DNA of 48,607 nucleotides from DASSYK01 sp036258315 (GCA_036258315.1 DATADX010000024.1:1-48607), one strand, 5' to 3'. Shown: positions 29,404-38,650, numbered from the stretch's first letter. Made by a program: numbers and translations. Notes: a model not told the origin generated them from the letters alone.

Positions 29404-30948
29404 ATGCCTGCCGCGTCCGACCCTGTATCCCCGGGCGACGACTCGCTGCCGCGGGAGGGGCTGCGCGACGCCGCCGTAGCGGGCGTCCGCTGGGTGGTGG
29501 TCGCGCGCGTCTGCTCCGAGGTACTCGGCCTCGCGGCGAGCGTCGTCCTGGCTCACCTCGTGGCGCCTGCCGAGTTCGGGTCCGCGGTGGTGGCGATGGT
29601 GCTGCCGATGCTGTCGGTGATCCTCACGTTCGAGGGGTTCGGCACGGTCCTCGTGCAGCGCGACCGGCTCGAGCGCGCCCAGGCGCAAACGGCCGCCTGG
29701 CTCAGCTTCGCCGCCGGCCTCTTCCTCGCCGTCGCGATCTGGGCGACCGCTCCCCTGTGGGCCGAGCCGCTGTTCGGGTCCCGCACGGCCGAGCTCGTGC
29801 GGCTCGCGGCGCCTGTGTTCCCGATTGCGGGGATCGCCGTCGTTCCCCGCGCCTACCTGCAGCGGCGGCTCGACTTCAGGCGCCTCAGCACCTACGAGGT
29901 GGTCGCCTTCACCGTCGGATCGGTCGTCTCGGTGGGATGCGCGGCCGCTGGGCTCGACGCAGAGGCGCTGATCCTCGGGATGCTGGCGATGACGGCGACG
30001 GAGGCTGGCCTCCTGGTCGCCGCGGCACCGCCGCCGCGGCCGCGGCTCGTCCCCGGATGCGCACGTGAGATCGTCGCGTTCGGCCTCCCGGCGTCGCTCG
30101 CCGGGCTCGCGTACGTTGCACGGCGGAACGTGGACTACGTGATCCTCGCCGCAACGCTTCCCGCCGCGCTCGTCGGGTTCTATTGGCGCGCCTTCCAGCT
30201 CGGCGCGGAGTATCAGAGCAAGCTGAGCGGGGTGATCTTCAGGCTGGCGTTCCCGCTCTTCTCGAGGGCACGGGATACTGCGGACCTGCGGCTGCTCCGC
30301 TCCAGGGTCGTGCGGACGAACGTGAACCTGGTCTTTCCGCTGCTCGCCGCCTTCGTCGTGGTCGCCCCGATCCTGATTCCATGGCTCTACGGGGCTCGCT
30401 GGGAGCCTGTCGTCGAGCCGGCCCAGATCCTCGCGATCAGCGGGATGGCGCTCGCCGTGCTGTCGGGCACCGAGCCGCTGATGCTCGCCGTCGGCCGCCC
30501 GCGGGCACTGCTCGGCTTCAACGGGGCCTTTCTCGCCGCAACCGCGGCCGCGGCGTTCGTTGCTGCGCCCCACGGGCTGAGCGCCGTCGCCCTCGCCGTC
30601 TCGGGCGTTCACGTGGCGATGGTGGCGTTGGCACAGATCCTGCTGGTCGGCAGGGTGGTCGGGATCTCCGTCCCCGATCTGGTTCGCGATGTGGCGCCGG
30701 CCGCGGTCGCAAGCGCCGGCTCGCTCGCGGCGGGGATCGGCGCCGCACCGTGGATCGAGGGCGCTGGCGCGCCGCTCGCCGAAGTGACCGCGCTGACCGC
30801 GATCTGTCTCGTCACCTACGCCGCCCTGCTCAGGGCGCTGTTCGAATCAACCTGGGATGAGCTCGCTCGCACGGTCAGACGGGTGATCGGGCGCACCGCC
30901 GGGCGGCGCCACCCGGTCGTCCCCTCCCAATCGGGAGCGCGCTCGTGA
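29404..30948 (+). CDS. Polysaccharide flippase, MOP superfamily (Wzx-like)
   Basis: 514 aa with about twelve to fourteen hydrophobic segments, starting VRWVVVARVCSEVLGLAASVVLAHLVAPAEFG, the usual first helices of this family, and containing FGLPASLAGLAYVARRNVDYVILAATL as the start of the second half. It moves undecaprenyl-linked repeat units across the membrane for the Wzy polymerase. The C-terminus is basic and cytoplasmic. The start ATG 29404 is 14 nt after the GT4 gene; the stop overlaps the next GTG. Confidence 0.9.
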   Translation: MPAASDPVSPGDDSLPREGLRDAAVAGVRWVVVARVCSEVLGLAASVVLAHLVAPAEFGSAVVAMVLPMLSVILTFEGFGTVLVQRDRLERAQAQTAAWLSFAAGLFLAVAIWATAPLWAEPLFGSRTAELVRLAAPVFPIAGIAVVPRAYLQRRLDFRRLSTYEVVAFTVGSVVSVGCAAAGLDAEALILGMLAMTATEAGLLVAAAPPPRPRLVPGCAREIVAFGLPASLAGLAYVARRNVDYVILAATLPAALVGFYWRAFQLGAEYQSKLSGVIFRLAFPLFSRARDTADLRLLRSRVVRTNVNLVFPLLAAFVVVAPILIPWLYGARWEPVVEPAQILAISGMALAVLSGTEPLMLAVGRPRALLGFNGAFLAATAAAAFVAAPHGLSAVALAVSGVHVAMVALAQILLVGRVVGISVPDLVRDVAPAAVASAGSLAAGIGAAPWIEGAGAPLAEVTALTAICLVTYAALLRALFESTWDELARTVRRVIGRTAGRRHPVVPSQSGARS

Positions 30949-32306
30949 GAGCGCTGCGGAGATCGAGCCTGCCGCGCGGGATCATCCCCGCGCTCGTCGG
31001 GGCCGTCCTCCTCCTCGCCCTGGGATTTGTCGTCCTGCGCCTTCTGGACGTCGCCGACGTCGAGGACGCCGCCGAGGTGGTCGAGGACGGCGGGGGATCC
31101 GGTTCCCAGCCCCCTGTCTCGTCCGTGCCCGGCGCACTGGTCGTCTCCCCGAAGGGGGATGACGCCGGCCGGGGCACGCAGGCCTCTCCGTATCGAACGA
31201 TCGGACAGGCGCTGACCGTCGCTCGCGGTGGCCAGCAGATCAGCGTCGCACCCGGGAGCTATCCGGCGATTCGCGACGCCAAGGACCACGGGAGAACGGT
31301 GCGGATCATCGGCGTCGGCACTCCTCGCCCCCAGATCGCGGGCGCGGAGTTTGCCGGCGCGCGCCGCGTCGCGGTGACCCGAGTCACTTTCACCGAGCCC
31401 GTCGTGATCAGGGGAGACCCGGTTCAGGACTACGCTCGGCCCTCGACTCGGATCAGTATCGAGAACAGCCGGTTTCGCACCAGCGGGTCGGACGATGTGA
31501 CGGATTCCTGTCTCACGATCCGCGACGCGGCTGCCTTCATCTCGATCCTCCGCAGCCGTTTGAGCGGCTGTCCGAGCGGCGTGATCGGGCCAGGCAACTC
31601 GCCCGAGCCTCACTCGCACCACATCCGGATCGAGGAAACCCTGATCGAGAACGTTCCGGCCGACGCGATCCAGTTCGGAGAATGGGATCACGTCACGCTC
31701 AACCGCAACGTGATCCGCCACATGCGCGACCCTGCGGGAGAGATCCACAACGACGGGGTCCAGTTCGTCGGCGACTCACGGCACGTCAGGGTCACCAACA
31801 ACCGGATCTACGACTCGGGAGGGCAGCTCGTGTTCATCCAGGACGCCTTCGGTCCGATCGACGACGTCCTGGTCGCCAACAACCTGATCTACGGGTCCGA
31901 TGCGATCGCGATCCAGAACCAGGGGGCAACGAACACGCGCTACCTCTACAACACGGTCTGGGACACGCGCTACGGCGCGCTGCTGTTGCGAGAGGGAGAG
32001 CAGGGCACCGTGCCCACGGACACCGTCGTAGTCGGAAACATTCTCGAGAGCCTCGAGGTGAGCGAGGGCGCCGGGACGCGCGCGCGCGGCTACAACCTGA
32101 TCGCGGACGCGAAGAGCGGACGGGCGGCGGACGAGCTGATCGGCGTGGCGCCGGGATTTCGCGCGCCTGGGCGCGGTGACTATCGTCTCCGGAGCACAGG
32201 GCCGGCCGTCGACCGAGGTGAGCGCAGGTGGGCGCCGAAACGCGACCTCGCGGGGAGGCCGCGCGGCGCGCGGGCGAGCCTGGGCGCCTTCGAGCCCCTC
32301 CCCTGA
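30945..32306 (+). CDS. Membrane-anchored right-handed parallel beta-helix protein
   Basis: 453 aa. A basic start (MRALRRSSLPRG) and one hydrophobic helix (IIPALVGAVLLLALGFVVLRLL) anchor it, with an acid/Gly linker after. From about residue 65 comes ALVVSPKGDDAGRGTQASPYRTIGQAL, the usual opening of pectate-lyase-like beta-helix proteins, then repeated strands (HIRIEETLIEN, HVTLNRNVIRH, HVRVTNNRIYD, DVLVANNLIYG). These folds bind or cleave acidic polysaccharide. In this locus it may trim, release or hold the polymer at the outer surface. Coupled to the flippase by a GTGA overlap. Confidence 0.85.
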   Translation: MRALRRSSLPRGIIPALVGAVLLLALGFVVLRLLDVADVEDAAEVVEDGGGSGSQPPVSSVPGALVVSPKGDDAGRGTQASPYRTIGQALTVARGGQQISVAPGSYPAIRDAKDHGRTVRIIGVGTPRPQIAGAEFAGARRVAVTRVTFTEPVVIRGDPVQDYARPSTRISIENSRFRTSGSDDVTDSCLTIRDAAAFISILRSRLSGCPSGVIGPGNSPEPHSHHIRIEETLIENVPADAIQFGEWDHVTLNRNVIRHMRDPAGEIHNDGVQFVGDSRHVRVTNNRIYDSGGQLVFIQDAFGPIDDVLVANNLIYGSDAIAIQNQGATNTRYLYNTVWDTRYGALLLREGEQGTVPTDTVVVGNILESLEVSEGAGTRARGYNLIADAKSGRAADELIGVAPGFRAPGRGDYRLRSTGPAVDRGERRWAPKRDLAGRPRGARASLGAFEPLP

Positions 32307-32313
32307 GGGGGGA

Positions 32314-33363
32314 TCAGGCAACCCACCATTCGCCGCTCAGCTGGGTGAGGAGCGACGAGGCCGCAAGCGCTGCACGCACCTCCGGGTCGCGGGCGTGGAT
32401 CAGGGGACGCCGGGCAAACCCGAGCACTGCGAACCGGCCGCGCAGCGGTTCCTGGAGGTTCGGCTCCATCCGGCCGCACAGAACCGAGCCCCCCCGCGAC
32501 CGCGCGGCGTCGACGAGCTCACCCAGCACCGCTTCCTCCTCGCCCCGGATCGCGTCGAGATGGAGCACCCGGCAGAGGCCGTCCGGCCGGGGGACGTAGG
32601 CGTACCAGCCGATCGGCTCGCCATGTCGCCGCACGAGCCGCGATACGACGGAGCCGAGCAGAGCGCTCGCAAGGCCCAGGTCGTGGCCGAGCGTCTCGGT
32701 GTCGTATGCGACCGCGAGCCTCGCTCTCCGGGCGAGCGCCGGAAGCAGGTCCGCGATTTCTGCGGCGGTTGCGTCGGTGCCCGCGACGGCGCTGTCGTGC
32801 GGGGGGAACGCCCGCTTCGCGAGTTTGCGACCGGCGGCCTGGAAGGGGACCGCGGCGACCGGCGTGGCATGTCGGCCTGACTTGCCGGTGGCTGCCGCCC
32901 TGAGCCCGCTGCGAAGCCAGCGAGCCGGGCGAAGGACGAGCATCCAGTCGCAAGCCCGCGAGTGGTCGAGATCGCCACCGAACGTGAGCCACATCCGCAG
33001 CACCGTCTCGTTGGCGCTGTCGGTGAAGGTGAGGTCCTGACCGGCGGACAGCAGGCGCCGCAGCAGCAGCGCCCCGACGGCGCTCGAGCCCGCTTTGACG
33101 TCCGCGACCAAGTGCGAGCAGCAGACCCCGCGCAGGCGTCTGCCACCGAGGTGCATCACCCTGGGCTGGGAGCCGATGAATCCGACCAGCCGCCCGTCCT
33201 CCTCGATTGCGACCAGCGACGGCAGCTCCGAATCGGTCCACGGGTGGTCGACGAGCGTTCCCAGGAGGAGCCTCTCGTCCAGGTCCCAGCCGGGCGGGTC
33301 GGCCCCCATCAGCGCCCGTACGGCGGGGAGGTCATCGGGCTCGAACGATCTGATCGTTGCCAT
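32314..33363 (-). CDS. GNAT-family acetyltransferase-like protein
   Basis: 349 aa. The N-terminal half reads as a GNAT fold: TIRSFEPDDLPAVRALM, then LVAIEEDGRLVGFIGSQPRVMHLGGRRLRGVCCSHLVAD, then a pyrophosphate-loop region (VKAGSSAVGALLLRRLL) and TDSANETVLRMW. The second half (from about 210) has a similar rhythm, ending GFARRPLIHARDPEVR, and may be a second, degenerate GNAT domain as in FemAB-like proteins. Enzymes of this size are common in polysaccharide loci, where they acylate sugars. It is the only minus-strand gene inside the locus. Its ATG is only 14 nt from the divergent NAD-synthetase-like start. Confidence 0.75.
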   Translation of the reverse strand: MATIRSFEPDDLPAVRALMGADPPGWDLDERLLLGTLVDHPWTDSELPSLVAIEEDGRLVGFIGSQPRVMHLGGRRLRGVCCSHLVADVKAGSSAVGALLLRRLLSAGQDLTFTDSANETVLRMWLTFGGDLDHSRACDWMLVLRPARWLRSGLRAAATGKSGRHATPVAAVPFQAAGRKLAKRAFPPHDSAVAGTDATAAEIADLLPALARRARLAVAYDTETLGHDLGLASALLGSVVSRLVRRHGEPIGWYAYVPRPDGLCRVLHLDAIRGEEEAVLGELVDAARSRGGSVLCGRMEPNLQEPLRGRFAVLGFARRPLIHARDPEVRAALAASSLLTQLSGEWWVA

Positions 33364-33377
33364 TCGTTGGTTCCCCG

Positions 33378-34343
33378 GTGACTCAGACCCTACTTTCCCG
33401 GGTCTCGTTCGACGCCGCCGAGGCGGCGGGCGAGCTCGCGCGGGGGATCGGCGATGCGATCCGCGGCCTCGGCCGGCGCGGCGCGGTGGTCGCCGTGTCG
33501 GGCGGCGTCGACTCAGGCGTCGTGGCCGCGCTCTGCTCCCGGGCGCTCGGCAGCGAGCGCCTCCTCTGCCTCCGCCTACCCGAGCGGGACGCGGGGAGCG
33601 AATCCTCGGACCTCGGCCTCGAGCTCGCCCGCGCCCTCGACGCGCCCACTGTGGAGGAGCCGATCACCGACGCGCTCGCGGCGCTCGGCTGTTACGCGCG
33701 GCGCGACGAGGCGATCCGGGAGGTCTTCCCCGACTACGAGCCGACGTGGCGTCACAAGCTCGTCCGCTCGCCGCCCTCGGGGGGCGTGATCGTGTTCTCG
33801 CTGGTCGTTGAGCGCCCGGACGGCGTCGAGGAACGCCGGCGGCTGCCGCCGCGGGCGTACCGCGCGCTGATTTCCGCGACGAACATGAAGCAGCGAGTGC
33901 GCAAGCTGCTCGAGTACACCTGGGCGGACCGGCTCGGCTACGCGGTGGTAGGCACCCCGAATCGCCTCGAGTACGACCAGGGGTTCTTCGTCAAGGGAGG
34001 CGATGGCCTCGCCGACGTGAAGCCGATCGCGCGTCTCTACAAGGGAGAGGTCTACGCCCTCGCGCGCGAGCTCGGCCTGCCGGATGCGATCGCGACGCGG
34101 CCTCCGAGCACCGAGACGTTCAGCCTCCCCCAGACCCAGGAGGAGTTCTACTTCGGCCACCCCTACGAGCGCATGGACCTGCTCCTGTGGGGCCACGACG
34201 AGGGCGTCCCTCCGGTGGCGCTCTCCACGGAGGTAGGGCTCGAGCCGGACCAGGTCGAGGTCTCGTACAGGGAGATCGAGCGCCGGCGCGTGGCGACCGA
34301 GTATCTCCATGCATCACCGATGATTCTCGGCGGAGGCGGCTGA
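33378..34343 (+). CDS. NAD-synthetase-like PP-loop amide ligase in EPS locus
   Basis: 321 aa from GTG 33378. The PP-loop SGGVDSG (41-47) adenylates a carboxylate. NadE-like motifs follow: SATNMKQRVRKLLEYTWADRLGYAVVGTPNRLEYDQGFFVKGGDGLADVKPIARLYKGEVYALARELGLP, then RPPSTETF and QTQEEFYFGHPYERMD. In NadE the equivalents contact NaAD and ATP, but several positions differ, and there is an insertion with a strongly hydrophobic strand around residues 100-160. No glutaminase domain is present, so it would use free ammonia. Being followed at 2 nt by an amidotransferase, then an ACP and a ligase, it is more likely to make an amide in the polysaccharide pathway than NAD. Confidence 0.82.
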   Translation: MTQTLLSRVSFDAAEAAGELARGIGDAIRGLGRRGAVVAVSGGVDSGVVAALCSRALGSERLLCLRLPERDAGSESSDLGLELARALDAPTVEEPITDALAALGCYARRDEAIREVFPDYEPTWRHKLVRSPPSGGVIVFSLVVERPDGVEERRRLPPRAYRALISATNMKQRVRKLLEYTWADRLGYAVVGTPNRLEYDQGFFVKGGDGLADVKPIARLYKGEVYALARELGLPDAIATRPPSTETFSLPQTQEEFYFGHPYERMDLLLWGHDEGVPPVALSTEVGLEPDQVEVSYREIERRRVATEYLHASPMILGGGG

Positions 34344-34345
34344 TC

Positions 34346-36325
34346 GTGTGCGGGATTGCGGGGATGGTCAGGACTGCGGTCGAGGAGCCGGTCGCCGAGC
34401 TGGCTCTGCGGCGGATGGCGCGAGCGATCCGCCATCGGGGGCCGGACGGCTTCGGCCTCGCGCTCGGCGACGGCGCGGGGTTCGTCTCCACGCGCCTCGC
34501 GATCGTGGACCTGACCTCGGGCTGGCAGCCGGTCGCGGCGCCTTCCGGGGGCCTGCTGGTCTACAACGGAGAGGCCTACAACCATCCGGAGCTGCGCCGC
34601 GAGCTCGAGTCCCAAGGCCGCTCGTTCGCCACCTCCTGCGACACCGAGGTCGTCCTGCGAGCGTTGGAGGAGTGGGACCTCGCCGCGCTCGACCGGCTCA
34701 ATGGCCAGTTCGCGTTCGCCTGGTGGCAGCCGCGACGTCGGCGGCTGACCCTGGTCCGGGACCGGTTCGGGGTTCGTCCGCTCTACTACGCGTACTCGCC
34801 CGACCGGGGGATCGTGTTCGGGTCCGAGGCCAAGGCGCTGTTCGCCTCGGGCGAGATTGCCGCTGCCCCGGACCTACGGGGCATCGACGAAGTGTTCACG
34901 CTGTGGGGCCCGAGACCGCCTCGCACGGCGTTCGCGGGCGTCAGGCAGGTTCCGGCGGGAGGACTGGTCATCTGGGAGCGGGGCGAGATCGTCGAGGAGC
35001 GACTGTGGTGGACGCCGAGCTACGGCGAATGCGGCCGTAACGACGGGGGGGAGGCCGACCTCGGCGACCTCCTGGAGGAAGGCATTCGCCTCCGGTTTCG
35101 GGCCGACGTTCCGGTCGGCGCCTACCTGTCGGGCGGGCTCGACTCGAGTCTGATCACCGCGCTCGCGCAGCGACGCCTCGGGCCGGAGCTGAAGACGTTC
35201 TCGGTCGCTTTCAAGGACCCCCGCTACGACGAGCGTAGCCACCAGGAGGCGGTGGCGAAGGCGCTGGGCACCAGCCACCACGTCGTCGAGGTGGGACCGG
35301 CGGAGATCGCCAACACCCTCCCGGACGTGATTCGGCACGCGGAGATGCCTCTGATCCGGACGGCGCCCGTTCCCCTCTTCCTGCTCGCCCGCGAGGTCCG
35401 CCGCCGGGGCCTGACAGTCGTCGTCACGGGCGAAGGCGCCGATGAGCTCTTCTGGGGATACGACCTGTTCAAGGAGGTCGCCGTACGGGAGCTGCACGGG
35501 CGAGAGCCCGAGCGCGCGACCGCCCTGCTCGACCAGCTCTATCCCTATCTCGGCCCGGGCGGCGCTCGTCGAGGTCCCGCGTGGCGGCGGTTCCTGCTCG
35601 GTGCGGGGGCGAATCGGGACCCCCTCTCCTCGCATCTGACGCGCGCGCGGGCCACCGCGACGGTGAAGTCGTTCTACCGGCCCGAGGTCGCCGACGAGGT
35701 GCGCGAGGGCTCGGCCCTGCAGCGGCTGCGGTGTGACCTGCCGTCCGGCTTCCAGCGCTGGAACAGCCTCGAGCGGGCCGCCTGGATCGAGCTGGCGACG
35801 CTGCTCGAGCCCAACCTCCTGTCGGTACAGGGTGACCGGGTGGCGATGGCTCACGGCGTCGAAGGGCGTTTCCCGTTTCTCGACCACCGCGTGTTCGCGT
35901 ACGCCGCCAGCCTGCCTCCTGACCGCAAGCTGGCGGGCCTGCGCGACAAGATCGCGCTCCGCGAGCTGGCCGCGGAGCTGCTGCCGCGGAGGGTGGCCGA
36001 TCGCCCGAAGCAGCCCTACCGCGCGCCGGACGTGCCGCCGTTTTTTGGTCCCGAGGCTCCCGGATGGGTCGACGAACTGCTCTCGCCGGCCGTTCTCGAT
36101 CGCACTGGGATCTGGGACGCAGGTCGAGTCGAGGCCCTGCTGAGGAGATGCCGCGCCGGGCGGGCGACCGGAGTACGGGAGGGGATGGCGCTGGTCGGGA
36201 TCCTCTCCACCCAGCTCTGGCATTCGGCTTTCACGGGCGGCGGAGCGGGTCGCTATCCGGCCGAGACCGCCGAGCCGCGTGTTCGCATCGACGCTAGGTC
36301 CCGCACCATCGAGGAGGTTGCATGA
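34346..36325 (+). CDS. Asparagine-synthase-like glutamine amidotransferase
   Basis: 659 aa from GTG 34346, which places Cys2 as N-terminal nucleophile (MCGIAGM). The class II glutaminase domain (1-200) has RHRGPDGFG, STRLAIVDL, VYNGEAYN and CDTEV. The synthetase domain has PP-loop YLSGGLDSSLITALA (near 258-272), FSVAFKDPRYDE, TGEGADELFWGYD and EGRFPFLDH. AsnB paralogs of this sort are regular parts of EPS loci (for example with exosortase A), where they probably amidate a sugar acid or acyl group, not aspartate. The stop overlaps the ACP start (ATGA). GTG 34346 is preferred over the longer frame because of the Cys2 requirement. Confidence 0.92.
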   Translation: MCGIAGMVRTAVEEPVAELALRRMARAIRHRGPDGFGLALGDGAGFVSTRLAIVDLTSGWQPVAAPSGGLLVYNGEAYNHPELRRELESQGRSFATSCDTEVVLRALEEWDLAALDRLNGQFAFAWWQPRRRRLTLVRDRFGVRPLYYAYSPDRGIVFGSEAKALFASGEIAAAPDLRGIDEVFTLWGPRPPRTAFAGVRQVPAGGLVIWERGEIVEERLWWTPSYGECGRNDGGEADLGDLLEEGIRLRFRADVPVGAYLSGGLDSSLITALAQRRLGPELKTFSVAFKDPRYDERSHQEAVAKALGTSHHVVEVGPAEIANTLPDVIRHAEMPLIRTAPVPLFLLAREVRRRGLTVVVTGEGADELFWGYDLFKEVAVRELHGREPERATALLDQLYPYLGPGGARRGPAWRRFLLGAGANRDPLSSHLTRARATATVKSFYRPEVADEVREGSALQRLRCDLPSGFQRWNSLERAAWIELATLLEPNLLSVQGDRVAMAHGVEGRFPFLDHRVFAYAASLPPDRKLAGLRDKIALRELAAELLPRRVADRPKQPYRAPDVPPFFGPEAPGWVDELLSPAVLDRTGIWDAGRVEALLRRCRAGRATGVREGMALVGILSTQLWHSAFTGGGAGRYPAETAEPRVRIDARSRTIEEVA

Positions 36326-36600
36326 GCGAGGAACAGATACTGGTCCAGAACGGGAGTGTGCGGCGGGAGCTGCGCGGTTTCATCGAGGAGAACTTCCTTT
36401 ACCTGGAGCCCGAGCTCGAGCTGAGCGACAGTGACGACCTGCTCGCGCTCGGGGTGGTCGACTCGCTCGGGTTCGTGGAGCTCGTCGAGGAGGTCCAGGC
36501 ACGCTTCGGGATCGCAGTCGATGACATCGAGATCACCGAGGAGAATTTCGGCTCGATCGATGGGATCGTGGCGTTCGTAGACCGGAAGCAGGCGGCGTGA
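36322..36600 (+). CDS. Acyl carrier protein
   Basis: 92 aa, acidic, helical. The phosphopantetheine site is GVVDSLGFVEL with Ser48 in the DSL motif. Helix 1 (RRELRGFIEENFLYLEP) and the C-terminal helix (GSIDGIVAFVDRK) are normal for an ACP. It overlaps both neighbours by 4 nt, so it is dedicated to this cassette and not to fatty acid synthesis. It should carry the acid loaded by the following ligase as a thioester. Confidence 0.93.
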   Translation: MSEEQILVQNGSVRRELRGFIEENFLYLEPELELSDSDDLLALGVVDSLGFVELVEEVQARFGIAVDDIEITEENFGSIDGIVAFVDRKQAA

Positions 36601-38114
36601 GCGCGCGTACGATCGGCGAGGACCTGCGTGCGGTAGCGGCCGCCGAGCCCGACCGGGTCGCCGTGGTCGCGGAAGATTCGCGGCTCACCTACGGCAGGCT
36701 GGACGAGCTGGCCGATCGTGTCGCGATCGGCCTGCGAAAGCTAGGGGTGGCGCGCGGTGACCGAGTCGCCTTGGTGATGGCCAACAGCGAGCAGCTCGCG
36801 ATCGCCATCTACGGCGTGCAGCGCGCGGGAGCGGCCTACTCGCCGCTGAATCCGACGATCAAACGAGACAAGCTCGGTTACGTGCTCGCGAATGCCGAGG
36901 CCGCCGCCGTGATCTGCGACGAGGATCGCGGCGAAGTGGCCGGGGCCGCGGCCGAAATGGCGGGCGGAGCGCCCGTCATCACCGACGTCCTGGCGCTGGC
37001 CACGGATGACGGGGAGCCTCCGGCGCCGGCGCTGGACGTCGACCTGTCGGCCCTGATCTATACGTCGGGCTCGACCGGCGACCCGAAGGGCGTGACGCTC
37101 ACTCACCGGAACGTCATCTTCGCCGCCGACTCGATCATCGAGTACCTCGAGATGGACGCGCGGGACCGGATCCTGTGCGTGCTGCCGCTCTCGTTCGACT
37201 ACGGCCTCTACCAGCTGCTGATGAGCGTTCGCGTCGGGGCGACGCTCGTGCTCGAGCGAGGGTTCGCCTTTCCGGGAAGAATGGTGCGGCTGCTGGAGGA
37301 GGAGCGCATCACCGGGCTGCCGGGCGTGCCGACGGTCTTCCAGGTGCTGAGCTCGCTGCGCGGGCTGTCCGAGCGCGAGCTGCCCGACCTTCGCTTTCTG
37401 ACCAATACCGGAGCGGCGCTGCCGGCGGGGTTGATCGACGCGATTCAGCGCACTTTCCCCCGCGCCCGCCTCCACTCGATGTACGGCTTGACGGAGTGCA
37501 AGCGGGTCACGCACCTGCCGCCCGGGCAGCTCGCGTCTCGTCCCGGCTCGGTCGGGATCCCGATCCCCGGTACGGACGCCTGGGTCGATGATGGAGACGG
37601 GGGGCGGGCGGCGCCGGGCGAGGTCGGCGAGTTGATGGTCCGTGGGTCTCATGTGATGCAGGGCTACTGGGGCGATCCCGACGGAACCGCCGAGCGCCTG
37701 CGGCCGGGTCGTTGGCCTTGGGAGAGGATCCTCGCTACCGGTGACCTGTTCCGAGCCGACGACGAGGGCTACCTGTACTTCGTCGGCCGCAGCGACGAGC
37801 TGATCAAGTCGCGTGGCGAGAAGGTGATGCCGCGCGAGGTCGAGGACGTCCTCCTTTCCTCGCCCGACGTCCGCCAGGCCGCTGTCGTCGGCGTGCCGAA
37901 CCGCCTGCTCGGCGAAGCGGTGCACGCCCACGTGTCGCCCGAGCCCGGTCAGAGCATCGATGCGGCCGAGCTGCGCCGCCACTGCGGGGCTCACCTCGAG
38001 GATCACCTCGTCCCCCAGGTGGTGGTGGTTCACGACGACCTTCCACTGACAAGCAACGGGAAGATCGACAAGCGGGCGCTCGCGAGCGAAGCGCGCTCGC
38101 TGCTCCCGGCCTGA
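36597..38114 (+). CDS. AMP-dependent acyl-CoA/acyl-ACP ligase
   Basis: 505 aa ANL-superfamily enzyme. The P-loop-like motif is ALIYTSGSTGDPKGVTLTHRN (near 150-170), then MYGLTECKRVTHLPPG (A5), TGDLFRADDEGYLYFVGRSDELIKSRGEKV (A7-A8) and the C-terminal Lys in SNGKIDKRAL. It forms an acyl-adenylate and passes it to CoA or, given the neighbour, to the ACP. It resembles the exosortase-associated acyl-CoA ligases found with AsnB and ACP genes. Last gene of the plus-strand run; its stop is 1 nt from the convergent SnoaL-like gene, so there is no room for a terminator. Confidence 0.9.
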   Translation: MSARTIGEDLRAVAAAEPDRVAVVAEDSRLTYGRLDELADRVAIGLRKLGVARGDRVALVMANSEQLAIAIYGVQRAGAAYSPLNPTIKRDKLGYVLANAEAAAVICDEDRGEVAGAAAEMAGGAPVITDVLALATDDGEPPAPALDVDLSALIYTSGSTGDPKGVTLTHRNVIFAADSIIEYLEMDARDRILCVLPLSFDYGLYQLLMSVRVGATLVLERGFAFPGRMVRLLEEERITGLPGVPTVFQVLSSLRGLSERELPDLRFLTNTGAALPAGLIDAIQRTFPRARLHSMYGLTECKRVTHLPPGQLASRPGSVGIPIPGTDAWVDDGDGGRAAPGEVGELMVRGSHVMQGYWGDPDGTAERLRPGRWPWERILATGDLFRADDEGYLYFVGRSDELIKSRGEKVMPREVEDVLLSSPDVRQAAVVGVPNRLLGEAVHAHVSPEPGQSIDAAELRRHCGAHLEDHLVPQVVVVHDDLPLTSNGKIDKRALASEARSLLPA

Positions 38115-38115
38115 C

Positions 38116-38640
38116 CTAGGCCTCTCTGCCCCGAATGGCGTCCACGGCCCGCGTCCTCAGGTTGAAGAGGGCGGTCATGCCCCGGTCGGCGACCGAGTTC
38201 TTGGCCGGGAGCGCGCCGAGCTGGCGGGCCAGCTCCATGCTGTTCGTGTAGGCGTCGTTGGAGACGAGCCTGCCGTCGCGGATCGTGAGCAGGTCGAGCC
38301 CCTCCATCTCGACGGAAGCGGCGGTCGGCTGCAGTCCCTCGAACGGCTTCGTTCCGTTGAACGTCCCCGTCGCTCTCCAGCGGACCGCGGCCTGATCACC
38401 CTCGGCGACGACGTCCAGCACCTCGAAGCGCATGTCGGGGAACGCCGCGAACAGGTTCCCGAACCACTCGGAGTAGCTGTCGGGCACCCGCAGGACGACG
38501 ATCCCGTGGATGTTGCCGATCCCGCCCGGCTCCCAGAGCTCCATCATCCCGGCCAGGTCGCGGGCGTCGATCCGGTCGAAGTAGGCGCGGGCGACCTCCT
38601 CTGTGGACCTCGACCTCCGCGTGGTCTCCTCGGTGGCCAT
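38116..38640 (-). CDS. SnoaL/NTF2-like protein
   Basis: 174 aa with the cone-shaped NTF2-like pattern: a helix with EEVARAYFDRIDARDLAGMMELWEPG, then strands EWFGNLFAAFPDMRFEVLDVVAEGDQAAVRWRATGTFNG and GLDLLTIRDGRLVSNDAYTNS. It resembles polyketide-cyclase or ester-cyclase-like SnoaL proteins of unknown substrate. The C-terminal extension (about 35 residues) is basic. It lies 10 nt after the ZIP gene and is probably co-transcribed with it. Confidence 0.82.
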   Translation of the reverse strand: MATEETTRRSRSTEEVARAYFDRIDARDLAGMMELWEPGGIGNIHGIVVLRVPDSYSEWFGNLFAAFPDMRFEVLDVVAEGDQAAVRWRATGTFNGTKPFEGLQPTAASVEMEGLDLLTIRDGRLVSNDAYTNSMELARQLGALPAKNSVADRGMTALFNLRTRAVDAIRGREA

Positions 38641-38650
38641 CGACGAGACT

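Noticed and set aside
18249..38114. Exosortase/PEP-CTERM system
   Set aside because: Several companion-type genes are present, but no exosortase membrane protein with its Cys/Arg/His triad and no PEP-CTERM substrate were found in the window.
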